Positions 1 through 8,477 of a stretch of DNA of 64,000 bases are shown piece after piece. Positions within the stretch are counted from its first letter, which is position 1. Each line of letters begins with the position of its first letter. The notes under the pieces were generated by a model, which saw only the letters and a program-made list of their open reading frames with translations, did no database searches and was not told the DNA's origin. The stretch lies in assembly GCF_000758885.1 (NCBI RefSeq), contig NZ_JRNB01000067.1, positions 1 through 64,000 of the forward strand, given 5' to 3'. Position numbers and translations under genes: made by a program. Source of the DNA: Peptostreptococcus sp. MV1 (GTDB lineage Bacteria; Bacillota; Clostridia; Peptostreptococcales; Peptostreptococcaceae).

Positions 1-41
1 TTTAGCGTTGGGAGAGAATTTTTTCTCTCACCAACGCTAAA
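1..41 (-). terminator. Terminator-like hairpin downstream of murC
   Basis: An inverted repeat has arms TTTAGCGTTGG plus AGAGAA on the left and TTCTCT plus CCAACGCTAAA on the right, around a short T-rich loop. It lies just past the murC stop on the minus strand. Any T tract following it on that strand would fall outside the window, so the terminator call is partial. Confidence 0.6.
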
Positions 42-59
42 TATTATACAACCGTATGT

Positions 60-1421
60 TTATTTATTTTCTAATTTTAAAAGAGATTCAGCTACTCTGT
101 TTATAGGTCCTGCTCCACAAGTCATAAAGATGTCATTAGGTCCCAACTTGTCCTTTATATAGTCAACTATATCGTCGAAGGTTGGAAGGTAGATGGCATC
201 TACATGGTTTTGGTAGAGGCTCTGGACTAGGTCCCTGGAAGATATATCGCCGGGGTCCTTTTCTCTGGCTGCATATATATCAGTTACAATTACCTTGTCT
301 GCTGAATAGAAGGCCTCTGAAAATTCCTTGAACAAGCTCTTGGTCCTAGAGTATGTATGAGGCTGGAAGGCAACCCATAGTTTCTTGTCCTTGAGATTTT
401 TGGCAGCTGCTAGAGTAGCCTTAATTTCAGTTGGATGGTGGGCATAGTCATCTATGACTAGGGCCTCCCTGTAGTAACCCTTCTTTTCAAACCTCCTGCC
501 AACTCCAAGGTATTCCTTTACAGCCTTTCTAATAGTGTCTATATCTATATCCGATACTATGGCAGCTAGGATAGCAGCTGTAGCATTGTATATATTGTGA
601 AGTCCGTATACGGATAGGTGGAAGCTACCTAGGTTTACGCCCTTGTATTTTAGGTTGAATATGGCATAACCGTTCTCGTCATACCTGATGTCTGTAATGA
701 TGGCATCATTGTCAGGGTCCTGACCAAACCTAATTATATTTGCTCTGACATCATAGACTATGTCCTTGGTATTTTCATTGTCGCCATTTATTATAAAGTG
801 ACCATTTTTAGGTAGGAGCTTGCCAAACTTATTGAAGGAAGCCTTGATCTCATCTAGGCCTGAAAAATAGTCTAGGTGGTCTTCTTCTATATTCAATACA
901 ATTCCTATCAATGGGTTGAAGCTAAGAAAGCTATCTACATACTCGCAGGCCTCTGTAATAAAGTGTTTGGAGTTACCAATCCTTACATTTCCTCCTATTG
1001 TACTCAGGTTGCCACCAACTAGGACAGTTGGATCAGTCTGAGCATAGTCAAAAATAGTTGACAGGATACTAGTAGTTGATGTCTTGCCGTGAGTACCTGC
1101 AACAGCTATAGAGTTTTTGTATTCCCTCATTATCTGGCCCAAGAAGGCAGCTCTGTTGATTAAAAGTATGTTCTTGTCTTTTGCTTCTTGTAGTTCTTCA
1201 TTGTCATCTGATATGGCAGCAGTGTAGACTACCATATTTATATCATCTGCTATATTCTCTTTTTTCTGGCCGATGTATATAGTTGCTCCTAGGCTCCTAA
1301 GGTGGTCTAGTAGGTAGGAGTCTTGGGCATCTGAGCCAGATACCCTATAGCCTTTATTTAGGCAAATTTCTGCTAGAGCACTCATATTTATGCCACCTAT
1401 ACCTATAAAATGTATATTCAC
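60..1421 (-). CDS. murC: UDP-N-acetylmuramate--L-alanine ligase MurC
   Basis: MurC adds L-alanine to UDP-N-acetylmuramic acid with ATP, the first amino-acid step of peptidoglycan precursor synthesis in the cytoplasm. The 453-residue protein has the usual family length. An N-terminal Rossmann-like UDP-binding part begins with [11 protein letters not shown] (residues 4-14). The ATP loop AGTHGKTST lies near residues 108-116, followed by the Mur ligase central and C-terminal domains with [10 protein letters not shown]. The start is GTG, chosen because AAGGAGAGGTGA lies just upstream on the minus strand. It is divergent from purR, so the two share a 338-bp control region. The identification is firm. 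Confidence 0.97.
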   Translation of the reverse strand: MNIHFIGIGGINMSALAEICLNKGYRVSGSDAQDSYLLDHLRSLGATIYIGQKKENIADDINMVVYTAAISDDNEELQEAKDKNILLINRAAFLGQIMREYKNSIAVAGTHGKTSTTSILSTIFDYAQTDPTVLVGGNLSTIGGNVRIGNSKHFITEACEYVDSFLSFNPLIGIVLNIEEDHLDYFSGLDEIKASFNKFGKLLPKNGHFIINGDNENTKDIVYDVRANIIRFGQDPDNDAIITDIRYDENGYAIFNLKYKGVNLGSFHLSVYGLHNIYNATAAILAAIVSDIDIDTIRKAVKEYLGVGRRFEKKGYYREALVIDDYAHHPTEIKATLAAAKNLKDKKLWVAFQPHTYSRTKSLFKEFSEAFYSADKVIVTDIYAAREKDPGDISSRDLVQSLYQNHVDAIYLPTFDDIVDYIKDKLGPNDIFMTCGAGPINRVAESLLKLENK

Positions 1422-1759
1422 TTACGTGTCACCTCTCCTTATTTAAAAAACTATAAAAATATTTATCTAAAGTATACAATATGAACGTTTTATATGTTAT
1501 AATTAAGGAACGTTCACTATATATCGGTGTTTTTAATTACTTGAAAACACTATAGACAGTATAATGTATATTTCAAATAAAATAAAGTTTTTATTTTATT
1601 TAATAGCTACATTATACCATAAAGGGTATGTGTGTGCTAGTTTTGATATGTTTAAAACAAATAGTTCTATAAAGAAAGTTTATTATATAAAGTTTTATGT
1701 ATGAATTATGAATCATACTTAAGAAAAATAAGAGTTAACTATATAAAAATGGAGGAATT
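1422..1759. promoter_or_regulatory. Divergent murC/purR control region with two GAACGTT motifs
   Basis: This 338-bp AT-rich gap separates two divergent genes and must hold both promoters. It contains GAACGTT at 1483-1489 and the palindrome GAACGTTC at 1508-1515. The spacing and the CGAAC-like core recall PurR boxes of Bacillus, but the match is not exact. A candidate -10 (TATAAT, 1560-1565) for purR lacks a clear -35. No ORF or RNA element was recognised. Confidence 0.4.
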
Positions 1760-2602
1760 ATGAATAAATTTAAAAGAAATGAGCGTATAGGAGCAATCGT
1801 AAAGATACTATCAGACAATCCAAATAAGATTTTTACCTTGAGTTTTTTCACTAACCAGTTCAATGCGGCCAAGTCTACCATTAGTGAAGACCTTATAGTG
1901 GTTAAGAATGTGTTTGAAAAGCTACAGCTAGGAAGGGTCGTGACAATATCTGGAGCAGCTGGTGGTGTCAAGTATATACCAAAGACATCAAAGGAAGAGA
2001 ATGAAGAGTTCCTATACCAGCTATGTGATAGGATAAAAGAAGAAGGTAGAATTTTGTCAGGTGGATTTTTGTACCTGATAGACCTGATATACGACCCAAG
2101 TGTTGTCTACAAGATAGGCGAGATATTTGCCTCTAATATAGACTACAGTGAGGCCGACTGCGTAGTTACTATGGAGACCAAGGGTATACCTATGGCCCTG
2201 ATGACTGCCAAGGCTATGAACCTACCACTTGTAATAATCAGGAAAAATACCAAGGTGTCCGAGGGTCCTACAATCAGTATGACCTATGTAACTGGCTCGT
2301 CTTCTAAGATTGAGACAATGAGTCTTCCTAGCAAGGCCCTAAAGCCAGGCAGCAAGGTTATAATTATAGACGACTTTATGCGTGGGGGTGGTACTATCAA
2401 GGGTATGACTGAGTTGATGAAGGAATTTGACACTGAGGTAGTGGGAACTGGAGTATTTATTTCTACTATTCACCCAGAAAACAAGTTAGTTTCTAACTAT
2501 ATCTCTTTACTTGAGTTGGATACTAGGGGTGAAGAGGTCCTAGTATATCCTAATTTAAAGACCTTCAATTTTGAATACAGGGGTGAACAGGATCAAGACT
2601 AG
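1760..2602 (+). CDS. purR: Pur operon repressor PurR (PRPP-responsive)
   Basis: This is the Gram-positive PurR type: an N-terminal winged helix (residues 1-75) that binds DNA and a C-terminal type I phosphoribosyltransferase-like domain that senses PRPP without catalysis. The PRPP loop is VIIIDDFMRGGGTI at residues 200-213. The 280-residue length is typical of the family. GGAGGAA lies a few bases before the ATG. By family knowledge it represses purine synthesis and often its own gene when PRPP is low. The GAACGTT motifs in the upstream gap are candidate operators. It opens the block that continues to glmU and prs, as in Bacillus, but spoVG and yabJ are absent between them. Confidence 0.95.
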   Translation: MNKFKRNERIGAIVKILSDNPNKIFTLSFFTNQFNAAKSTISEDLIVVKNVFEKLQLGRVVTISGAAGGVKYIPKTSKEENEEFLYQLCDRIKEEGRILSGGFLYLIDLIYDPSVVYKIGEIFASNIDYSEADCVVTMETKGIPMALMTAKAMNLPLVIIRKNTKVSEGPTISMTYVTGSSSKIETMSLPSKALKPGSKVIIIDDFMRGGGTIKGMTELMKEFDTEVVGTGVFISTIHPENKLVSNYISLLELDTRGEEVLVYPNLKTFNFEYRGEQDQD

Positions 2603-2633
2603 TTTTAGCTTTATTTTATAGAAATATTAGAGG

Positions 2634-2677
2634 GCGTTTCAGATGCTTATACTTTGTGTAGGAGTCATCTGGAACGC
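2634..2677 (+). other. Imperfect 12-bp inverted repeat after purR
   Basis: The arms GCGTTTCAGATG (2634-2645) and CATCTGGAACGC (2666-2677) pair over 12 bp with one G-U wobble and a 20-nt loop. No T run follows, so an intrinsic terminator is doubtful. It may be an RNA stability element or a protein site. The role is unknown. Confidence 0.4.
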
Positions 2678-2791
2678 TATTATGATGGGGAAAATTAAGC
2701 TTTAGTTTATATAGGGGGTATAAACTAGGGAAAGGTATATGGGAACTTCTGTGTATATACCTTGAATTTGCAGTAAAGAGGAGTGATATAT

Positions 2792-3442
2792 ATGAAATTT
2801 ATTAAAAGATTGATCTTCTTGCTGGTAGTGGTATCGATAGCAGGTGGATCTTTCTATCTAATTCCTACCAGGTATCTAGATGTCAAGGCCAGCTACCAAT
2901 ATCCTAATATGCCAAATGGTTGTGAGGTGACTTCTCTAGAAATGCTGATGAGGTATGAGGGTTTTGACGTGTCTAATGAGAGTTTAGAGTCATACCTAGC
3001 CAAGTCTGGATACAGGGATGGCGACCCGGACAAGGCCTATATAGGCAGTCCCTATAGCAAGGATGGTTTTTATTGCTATGCAGGGCCATTGGCATCTTGT
3101 GCCAATTCCTACTTTAGGGATTTAGGAGTGTCAAGAAGTGCAAAAGATATAAGTGGGGCAAACCCATTTACTATTTTAAATTATGTAATATTTAATAAGA
3201 AGCCGGTGGCAGTATGGTATACCCTAGATGACAAGGAACCGACCTATAGTGACAGGTCATACAGGGATGCCAGTGGTCAAGATATCAAGCTCTATTCTAA
3301 CCTTCACTGTGTGGTGGTAAATGGAATTGGCAAGGGCATGGTCAGTTTGATCGACCCAATCAAGGGCTATAGAAAGGTGAATTTTCTAGAATTTGCAAGG
3401 CTATATATGCAAATGGGAAATAGGGCTCTGGTATTGGAGTAG
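2792..3442 (+). CDS. Secreted or membrane-anchored C39-like peptidase domain protein
   Basis: The product has 216 residues. An N-terminal hydrophobic segment (about residues 5-24) suggests export or membrane anchoring. The body matches the C39-like papain-fold family. The cysteine motif NGCEVTSLEML is at about residues 41-51, a possible catalytic His lies in NLHCVVVNG, and an aspartate sits in SLIDPIKGY. The start at 2792 is preferred to an upstream GTG at 2783 because AAGAGGAG lies at the right distance only from the ATG. Substrate unknown; by the family it is a cysteine protease or an immunity-like homologue. It sits between purR and glmU where Bacillus has yabJ and spoVG. Confidence 0.75.
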   Translation: MKFIKRLIFLLVVVSIAGGSFYLIPTRYLDVKASYQYPNMPNGCEVTSLEMLMRYEGFDVSNESLESYLAKSGYRDGDPDKAYIGSPYSKDGFYCYAGPLASCANSYFRDLGVSRSAKDISGANPFTILNYVIFNKKPVAVWYTLDDKEPTYSDRSYRDASGQDIKLYSNLHCVVVNGIGKGMVSLIDPIKGYRKVNFLEFARLYMQMGNRALVLE

Positions 3443-3556
3443 AGGATACATAGATTGATACTGTAATTTGGCTAATAAAATATATTATAATTCGGATGAA
3501 AAATGCCCAACATATGATATAATAATTGTTGACTAAAAAATGATGGAGGACGGAAT

Positions 3557-4948
3557 ATGAAAAAGGCAATAATATTAGCGGCTGGCAAGGGTACTAGGAT
3601 GAAGTCTATTCACCCTAAGGTAATTCACCAGGTGTGTGGTAAGGCAATGGTAAACCATGTAATTGATGCGGCTAGGTCTGCTGGTGTAGGCGAGACTGTG
3701 GTTGTCTTGGGTCATGGTATAGATGAGGTAAGAAGTATAGTAGGTCAAGATGTGAAGATAGCCATTCAAGAGGACCAATTGGGAACAGGCCATGCGGTAA
3801 TGATGGCAGATGAATATATTGGTGCAGAGGACACTATAATGGTCTTGTGTGGGGACACACCACTTATAGAGGCTGATACTTTGGAGAGGTTTTTTGCCTT
3901 CCATGATGATGGTGGATATGCAGTGTCTGTACTGACAACATCAGTTGCAGATCCTACAGGTTATGGCAGGATCATCAGGGATGACCAGGCTAGGTTGGTC
4001 AGGATAGTTGAGCAAAAGGACGCCAACGACCAGGAAAGGGCTGTAAAGGAAATCAATTCTGGTATATACTGCTTCAAGGGCAGCTACCTTAAGGAGGCCC
4101 TAGCCAAGGTTGACAATAATAATGCCCAGGGTGAGTACTATCTACCTGATACAATAGAGCTTATCAGAAATGCAGGTGGTCTAGCTGGTGCCTACCAGGG
4201 GGCTACTATAGAAGAATTGATGGGTGTAAACTCTAGGATCCAGTTATCAGAGGCTGAGGCCACTATGAGAAAGAGGATTAATGAGAGACATATGGTAAAT
4301 GGTGTAACTATTATAGACCTAGCTTCTACATATATAGATGCAGATGTAGAAATAGGCAGTGATACTATTGTCCTACCTGGTTGTATGCTTACTAGAGGAG
4401 CAAAGATAGGATCAGCTTGTAATATTGGTCCACATACTAGCATAGAAAATTCTGTGATAGGTGACAATACAAGCGTCAAGAAGTCTGAAGTAATAGACGC
4501 TAGAGTAGGTGACAACACCAATGTAGGTCCATTTGCCTACCTAAGACCAAAGGCAGATATAGGTAACAACTGTAAGATAGGTGACTTTGTCGAGGTCAAA
4601 AATGCTAGCTTTGGTGACGGTTCAAAGGCTTCCCACCTTTCATATATAGGCGATGCAGAGGTCGGCAAGAATGTAAATGTAGGTTGCGGAGTTGTATTTG
4701 TAAACTACGACGGCAAGAACAAGTTCAGGTCTATAGTAAAGGACAAGGCCTTTGTAGGTTCAAATTCAAACCTAGTGGCTCCTGTTGTTGTTGAAGAAGA
4801 TACCTTCATAGCTACTGGTTCTACTATTACTGACGATATACCAGAGGGTTGCCTAGCAATAGCTAGACAGAGGCAGGTATTAAAGCCAGGCTGGGTAGAG
4901 AAGAAGAGAAAAAGAGACGAGGAAATCTCTGCAAAGAAAGATAAATAA
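3557..4948 (+). CDS. glmU: Bifunctional GlmU (GlcNAc-1-P uridyltransferase / GlcN-1-P acetyltransferase)
   Basis: GlmU makes UDP-GlcNAc for cell-wall synthesis: the C-terminal domain acetylates glucosamine-1-phosphate and the N-terminal domain transfers UMP. The 463-residue protein shows the nucleotidyltransferase loop AAGKGTRM (residues 7-14), the GTGHAVMMA and CGDTPL motifs, and a C-terminal left-handed beta helix of hexapeptide repeats from about residue 250. The start follows GGAGG. Tandem order with prs is the ancestral Firmicute order gcaD-prs. Possible -10 hexamers lie at 3486-3491 and 3518-3523, without clear -35 elements. Confidence 0.97.
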   Translation: MKKAIILAAGKGTRMKSIHPKVIHQVCGKAMVNHVIDAARSAGVGETVVVLGHGIDEVRSIVGQDVKIAIQEDQLGTGHAVMMADEYIGAEDTIMVLCGDTPLIEADTLERFFAFHDDGGYAVSVLTTSVADPTGYGRIIRDDQARLVRIVEQKDANDQERAVKEINSGIYCFKGSYLKEALAKVDNNNAQGEYYLPDTIELIRNAGGLAGAYQGATIEELMGVNSRIQLSEAEATMRKRINERHMVNGVTIIDLASTYIDADVEIGSDTIVLPGCMLTRGAKIGSACNIGPHTSIENSVIGDNTSVKKSEVIDARVGDNTNVGPFAYLRPKADIGNNCKIGDFVEVKNASFGDGSKASHLSYIGDAEVGKNVNVGCGVVFVNYDGKNKFRSIVKDKAFVGSNSNLVAPVVVEEDTFIATGSTITDDIPEGCLAIARQRQVLKPGWVEKKRKRDEEISAKKDK

Positions 4949-4983
4949 GATAGGTAAAAATAGATGAATAAACATAGATAATA

Positions 4984-4992
4984 TGTTATAAT
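4984..4992 (+). promoter_or_regulatory. Extended -10 promoter candidate for prs
   Basis: TGTTATAAT fits the extended -10 form TGnTATAAT about 60 bp before the prs start. No good -35 lies 17 bp upstream, which is usual for extended -10 promoters. Confidence 0.5.
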
Positions 4993-5052
4993 GTAATATA
5001 GAGTGTAAAAATTAAGTTAAGTTTAAGTATTACTTTAGGAGGTTTGTATATT

Positions 5053-6009
5053 ATGAGTTGTTACAATAGCCATAAGATGAAGCTTATTGCTGGTAACGCG
5101 TCTAAGGAGTTAGCTGCCAAGATAGCAGGTAACCTAGGAGTAGAACTAGTTGATTGTCAGGTCAATACATTTAGTGATGGTGAAATAGCTGTTACAATAA
5201 ATGAAACTATTAGAGGTTGTGACGTTTTCGTTATCCAGTCTACAAATAGTCCTGTAAATAACAATTTGATGGAATTATTGATATTGATAGATGCATTAAA
5301 GAGGGCATCTGTAGGAACTGTTGCAGCAGTTATCCCATACTATGGATATGCTAGACAGGACAGAAAGGCTAAGGCAAGAGATCCAATCACTGCCAAGCTA
5401 GTAGCTAACCTAATCACAGCAGCAGGTGCTGATAGAGTTCTTACTATGGACCTACATGCAGGCCAGATTCAGGGTTACTTTGATATACCAGTTGACCACC
5501 TATTGGGTGGCAAGATATTGGCTGACTACTTTGCAAAGAAGCTATCAACTGATGATCTAGTGGTTGTATCACCAGACCTAGGTAGTGTTACAAGGTCTAG
5601 AAAGTTCGCCAACAATATCAGTAAGGAAGTGCCAATTGCAATAATTGACAAGAGAAGACCTAAGCCAAATGTAAGTGAGGTAATGAACATAATCGGTGAA
5701 GTAGAAGGAAAGAATGTAATCCTACTTGACGATATGATAGATACTGCAGGAACGATAGTTAATGCAGCCAATGCCCTTAAGAAGTTTGGTGCCAAGGATG
5801 TATATGCTTGTTGTACACATGCTGTATTATCTGGTCCAGCCATTGAAAGAATAGATAACTCAGATATTAAGGAATTGATAGTACTTGATACTATAGAACT
5901 TCCAGAAGAAAAGAAGATAGATAAGATAAAAGTCATGTCAGTAGCAGATGTATTTTCAGATGCTATCAACAGGATTTATACTTGTGATTCAGTAAGTAAG
6001 CTGTTCTAG
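5053..6009 (+). CDS. prs: Ribose-phosphate pyrophosphokinase (PRPP synthetase)
   Basis: Prs makes PRPP from ribose-5-phosphate and ATP, feeding purine, pyrimidine, histidine and NAD synthesis, and its product is the PurR effector. The 318-residue protein has the family length. Visible motifs are the FSDGEI nucleotide-binding strand, [10 protein letters not shown] flexible-loop arginine region, the metal-binding [11 protein letters not shown], and the PRPP loop [12 protein letters not shown]. The ATG at 5053 sits 10 bp after AGGAGG; a TTG at 5044 is too close to it. A strong terminator follows, so the glmU-prs unit ends here. Confidence 0.97.
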   Translation: MSCYNSHKMKLIAGNASKELAAKIAGNLGVELVDCQVNTFSDGEIAVTINETIRGCDVFVIQSTNSPVNNNLMELLILIDALKRASVGTVAAVIPYYGYARQDRKAKARDPITAKLVANLITAAGADRVLTMDLHAGQIQGYFDIPVDHLLGGKILADYFAKKLSTDDLVVVSPDLGSVTRSRKFANNISKEVPIAIIDKRRPKPNVSEVMNIIGEVEGKNVILLDDMIDTAGTIVNAANALKKFGAKDVYACCTHAVLSGPAIERIDNSDIKELIVLDTIELPEEKKIDKIKVMSVADVFSDAINRIYTCDSVSKLF

Positions 6010-6043
6010 TATCAGTTTATTTTTGAAATATAAAAATTCATAT

Positions 6044-6084
6044 CAACAACAGAAAAACTCAAGTTCGCTTGGGTTTTTTTGTTG
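6044..6084 (+). terminator. Rho-independent terminator after prs
   Basis: The stem AAAAACTCAAG / CTTGGGTTTTT closes a TTCG tetraloop and runs into a T tract, extended by flanking CAACA / TGTTG. It ends the glmU-prs transcript. Confidence 0.85.
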
Positions 6085-6182
6085 CAAATTTAATTTGCTT
6101 AGGGCGATTTTCCTCCTTGTGCACATAATACTATAGTGGATATCTTATGTATAAATAGATGATACTAGGAGGAGGTAGACCA

Positions 6183-7247
6183 ATGCTTGATTATATAAAA
6201 AGCTTGAACCATATAGAATATTCAGACATACATATAAGAGAGGGCAAGGAACTAGCACTTAGGCTAGATGGAGATATTGTAAAGACCAATGTAATAGTAT
6301 CTCGTGATGATATATTGAGATTTATGGATGGTGTAGGCAGGGCAGATATGGTGGACAAGATAGGGTCCAGTGGTGACTTGGATTTTTCTGTAGACTCGGA
6401 TGGCTTGAGGTTTAGGGCCAACTTGTTTTTGCAGAGGTCAGGTATGGGCTTGGTGCTCAGGAGGATAAATAATCATATTAGGTCCATAGAGGAACTGGGG
6501 CTTCCTCATATTGTAACTGACTTTGCTAGATTGACCAGTGGTCTAGTCCTGATAACAGGTCCTACTGGATCAGGCAAGTCCACTAGCCTAGCAGCTATTA
6601 TAGAATATATAAATGTAAATTTTGCCAAGCATATAGTCTGTATAGAGGACCCCATTGAATACTACTATGAGGACAAGAGGTCTATTATCAGCCAAAGAGA
6701 GTTGGGACTGGATTCAACTTCTTTTGAAAATGCCCTTAAATATTCTTTGAGACAGGACCCCGACGTTATAGTGATTGGTGAGCTAAGAGATCAGGAAACT
6801 GTAAGAATTGCCATGAGGGCGGCTGAGACAGGCCACCTATGTTTTTGCACCCTCCATACCTTGGGAGCAGGGGCAAGTGTGGAAAGGTTGATAGATATGT
6901 TTGATACAGGTGACCACACCAAGGTTAGGACCCAGTTGGCCATGGTGCTCAGGGGTGTATTGTCCCAACAACTGATACAAACAAGTAGAGGAAGAAGATT
7001 GGTAGTGGAGCTTCTCCTATCAGACAAGTCTGTTGCCAATATGCTCAGGGAAGGCAAGACAAATCAACTGACCAACTATATACTTACGAACAAGTCCAGG
7101 GGGATGGAGTCAATGGATGAAAACCTCCTGGCTCTCTATGATTCCAAGCTGATAGACCTAGACTGCCTATTAGACCATGCAATAGACCAAGATTACCTGA
7201 TGAAAAAGAAGGGTAAGGTCAAGGAGGGCTATGGATTATGGAAGTAG
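6183..7247 (+). CDS. pilT: PilT-family twitching-motility ATPase
   Basis: This is a hexameric secretion/retraction ATPase of 354 residues, a typical PilT length. An N-terminal PAS-like part precedes the RecA-like core with Walker A GPTGSGKST (near residue 126), an Asp box, Walker B VIVIGELRD and the HLCFCTLHT histidine box. The ATG at 6183 follows AGGAGGAGG; the upstream ATG at 6159 lies before that site. The next ORF, a prepilin peptidase, overlaps its end by 10 bp. By family it would power pilus retraction or disassembly, but no pilin, PilB, PilC or PilM-Q gene is near. It could also belong to a DNA-uptake or type II-like machine encoded elsewhere. Confidence 0.9.
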   Translation: MLDYIKSLNHIEYSDIHIREGKELALRLDGDIVKTNVIVSRDDILRFMDGVGRADMVDKIGSSGDLDFSVDSDGLRFRANLFLQRSGMGLVLRRINNHIRSIEELGLPHIVTDFARLTSGLVLITGPTGSGKSTSLAAIIEYINVNFAKHIVCIEDPIEYYYEDKRSIISQRELGLDSTSFENALKYSLRQDPDVIVIGELRDQETVRIAMRAAETGHLCFCTLHTLGAGASVERLIDMFDTGDHTKVRTQLAMVLRGVLSQQLIQTSRGRRLVVELLLSDKSVANMLREGKTNQLTNYILTNKSRGMESMDENLLALYDSKLIDLDCLLDHAIDQDYLMKKKGKVKEGYGLWK

Positions 7248-7882
7248 TTGTATATTTTGCCCTTAGTTGTCTACTACTAGGTATCTTTACCATGACTCTC
7301 TTGGAAGCAAGGGGGCTTGAAATTTCTATAGGGGGACAAATTTTTATATTTGGACTCATATGTTTATCGGTTATTTATAATATTTACTGTGTAGCCATAG
7401 GAGATTTTTTCTACATTTGTCGGATGGTCTATATTCTGCCCTTCTTGATAGCTATATCCCTGGTTGATGCTAGCAGCCAGTGGGTATTTGATATAGATGT
7501 GATGGGCGGTCTTGTCCTTAGTGAATCTATATTGGTCTTGGAAATATTAGAAATTTTGCTTGATACTGGAAATACTATAGATAAAATTGGCCCGTTGATT
7601 TATAATAATGTAGTAGGCGTTTTGGTCTTGGTCGGCCTATCTTATGGTTTACACAGGTTTACCAAGGGGCTTGGCATGGGAGATGTCCTAGTATATGCCA
7701 TGGTTGGAACCATGGGTGGCTTGCTAGATTCCTTAGCGGTATTTTTTTTATCGTTTATAAGTGCAGGCCTATATTGTGTGATAATATTGATAAATACGAG
7801 GAAAAAGGACGGTTTGATAGCATTCACTCCGTTTATTTCTATTGGTTTTATAGTGACATATGAAATAATGATATTTATTTAG
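7238..7882 (+). CDS. A24 family prepilin peptidase-like membrane protein
   Basis: The 214-residue polytopic membrane protein has about six to seven hydrophobic segments. The aspartyl peptidase signature GMGD lies in GLGMGDVLVYAM (near residue 145), and a candidate first catalytic Asp is in SLVDASS (near residue 80). It lacks the N-terminal cysteine-rich methylase part of full-length PilD, so it resembles short A24 peptidases. The start overlaps the pilT end and AAGGAGGG lies 9 bp upstream, indicating translational coupling. By family it would process type IV prepilins or competence pseudopilins. The pairing with pilT supports this, but no substrate gene is in the window. Confidence 0.8.
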   Translation: MEVVVYFALSCLLLGIFTMTLLEARGLEISIGGQIFIFGLICLSVIYNIYCVAIGDFFYICRMVYILPFLIAISLVDASSQWVFDIDVMGGLVLSESILVLEILEILLDTGNTIDKIGPLIYNNVVGVLVLVGLSYGLHRFTKGLGMGDVLVYAMVGTMGGLLDSLAVFFLSFISAGLYCVIILINTRKKDGLIAFTPFISIGFIVTYEIMIFI

Positions 7883-7898
7883 GAAGGATTAAGAAAAA

Positions 7899-8459
7899 AT
7901 GTATATAATAGTGGGGCTGGGTAATCCCGGAAAAAAGTATGAGCATACCAGGCACAATGCGGGTTTTGATGCAGTGGATATCTTGGCCGAGGAATACGGT
8001 ATAAAGATAGACAAGATAAAGCACAAGGCCTTGATAGGAGAGGGCAGGATAGGTAGTGAAAAGGTGGTCTTGGTTAAGCCACAGACCTATATGAACCTGA
8101 GTGGTGAGTCTGTCCAGAGCGTATTTCAGTTTTATAAGCAAGACTTGGACCATCTAATTATCATATATGATGATATAGACCTAGATGTGGGCAAGTTAAG
8201 GATTAGAAAAAAGGGAAGCGCCGGTTCCCATAATGGTATGAAATCTATAATCAAGTGTTTGGGTTCACGGGATTTTCCTAGGGTTAGGATAGGTGTATCC
8301 AAACCAGAACCTAATAGGGACCTAGCAGACTTTGTTTTGTCCAGGGTTTCCAAGGACCAGGCTGATGATATGAGGTCAGGACTAGACAAGGCAGTTAAGA
8401 CTGTGGAGGAAATTATTAGGACTGATATAGATATGGCAATGAACAAGTATAACGGTTAA
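7899..8459 (+). CDS. pth: Peptidyl-tRNA hydrolase
   Basis: Pth releases tRNA from peptidyl-tRNA that drops off ribosomes. The 186-residue protein has the family length and the motifs [15 protein letters not shown] (residues 6-20, with the catalytic His), [10 protein letters not shown] and [12 protein letters not shown]. It sits directly before mfd, the order found in Bacillus (spoVC-mfd). AGGAAGG precedes the start. Confidence 0.97.
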   Translation: MYIIVGLGNPGKKYEHTRHNAGFDAVDILAEEYGIKIDKIKHKALIGEGRIGSEKVVLVKPQTYMNLSGESVQSVFQFYKQDLDHLIIIYDDIDLDVGKLRIRKKGSAGSHNGMKSIIKCLGSRDFPRVRIGVSKPEPNRDLADFVLSRVSKDQADDMRSGLDKAVKTVEEIIRTDIDMAMNKYNG

Positions 8460-8477
8460 AGTGTGGTGTTAATATAA

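Noticed and set aside
3575-3904. Minus-strand ORF inside glmU, and many similar antisense ORFs elsewhere
   Set aside because: They are shadows of real genes, with unlikely amino-acid composition and no ribosome binding sites.
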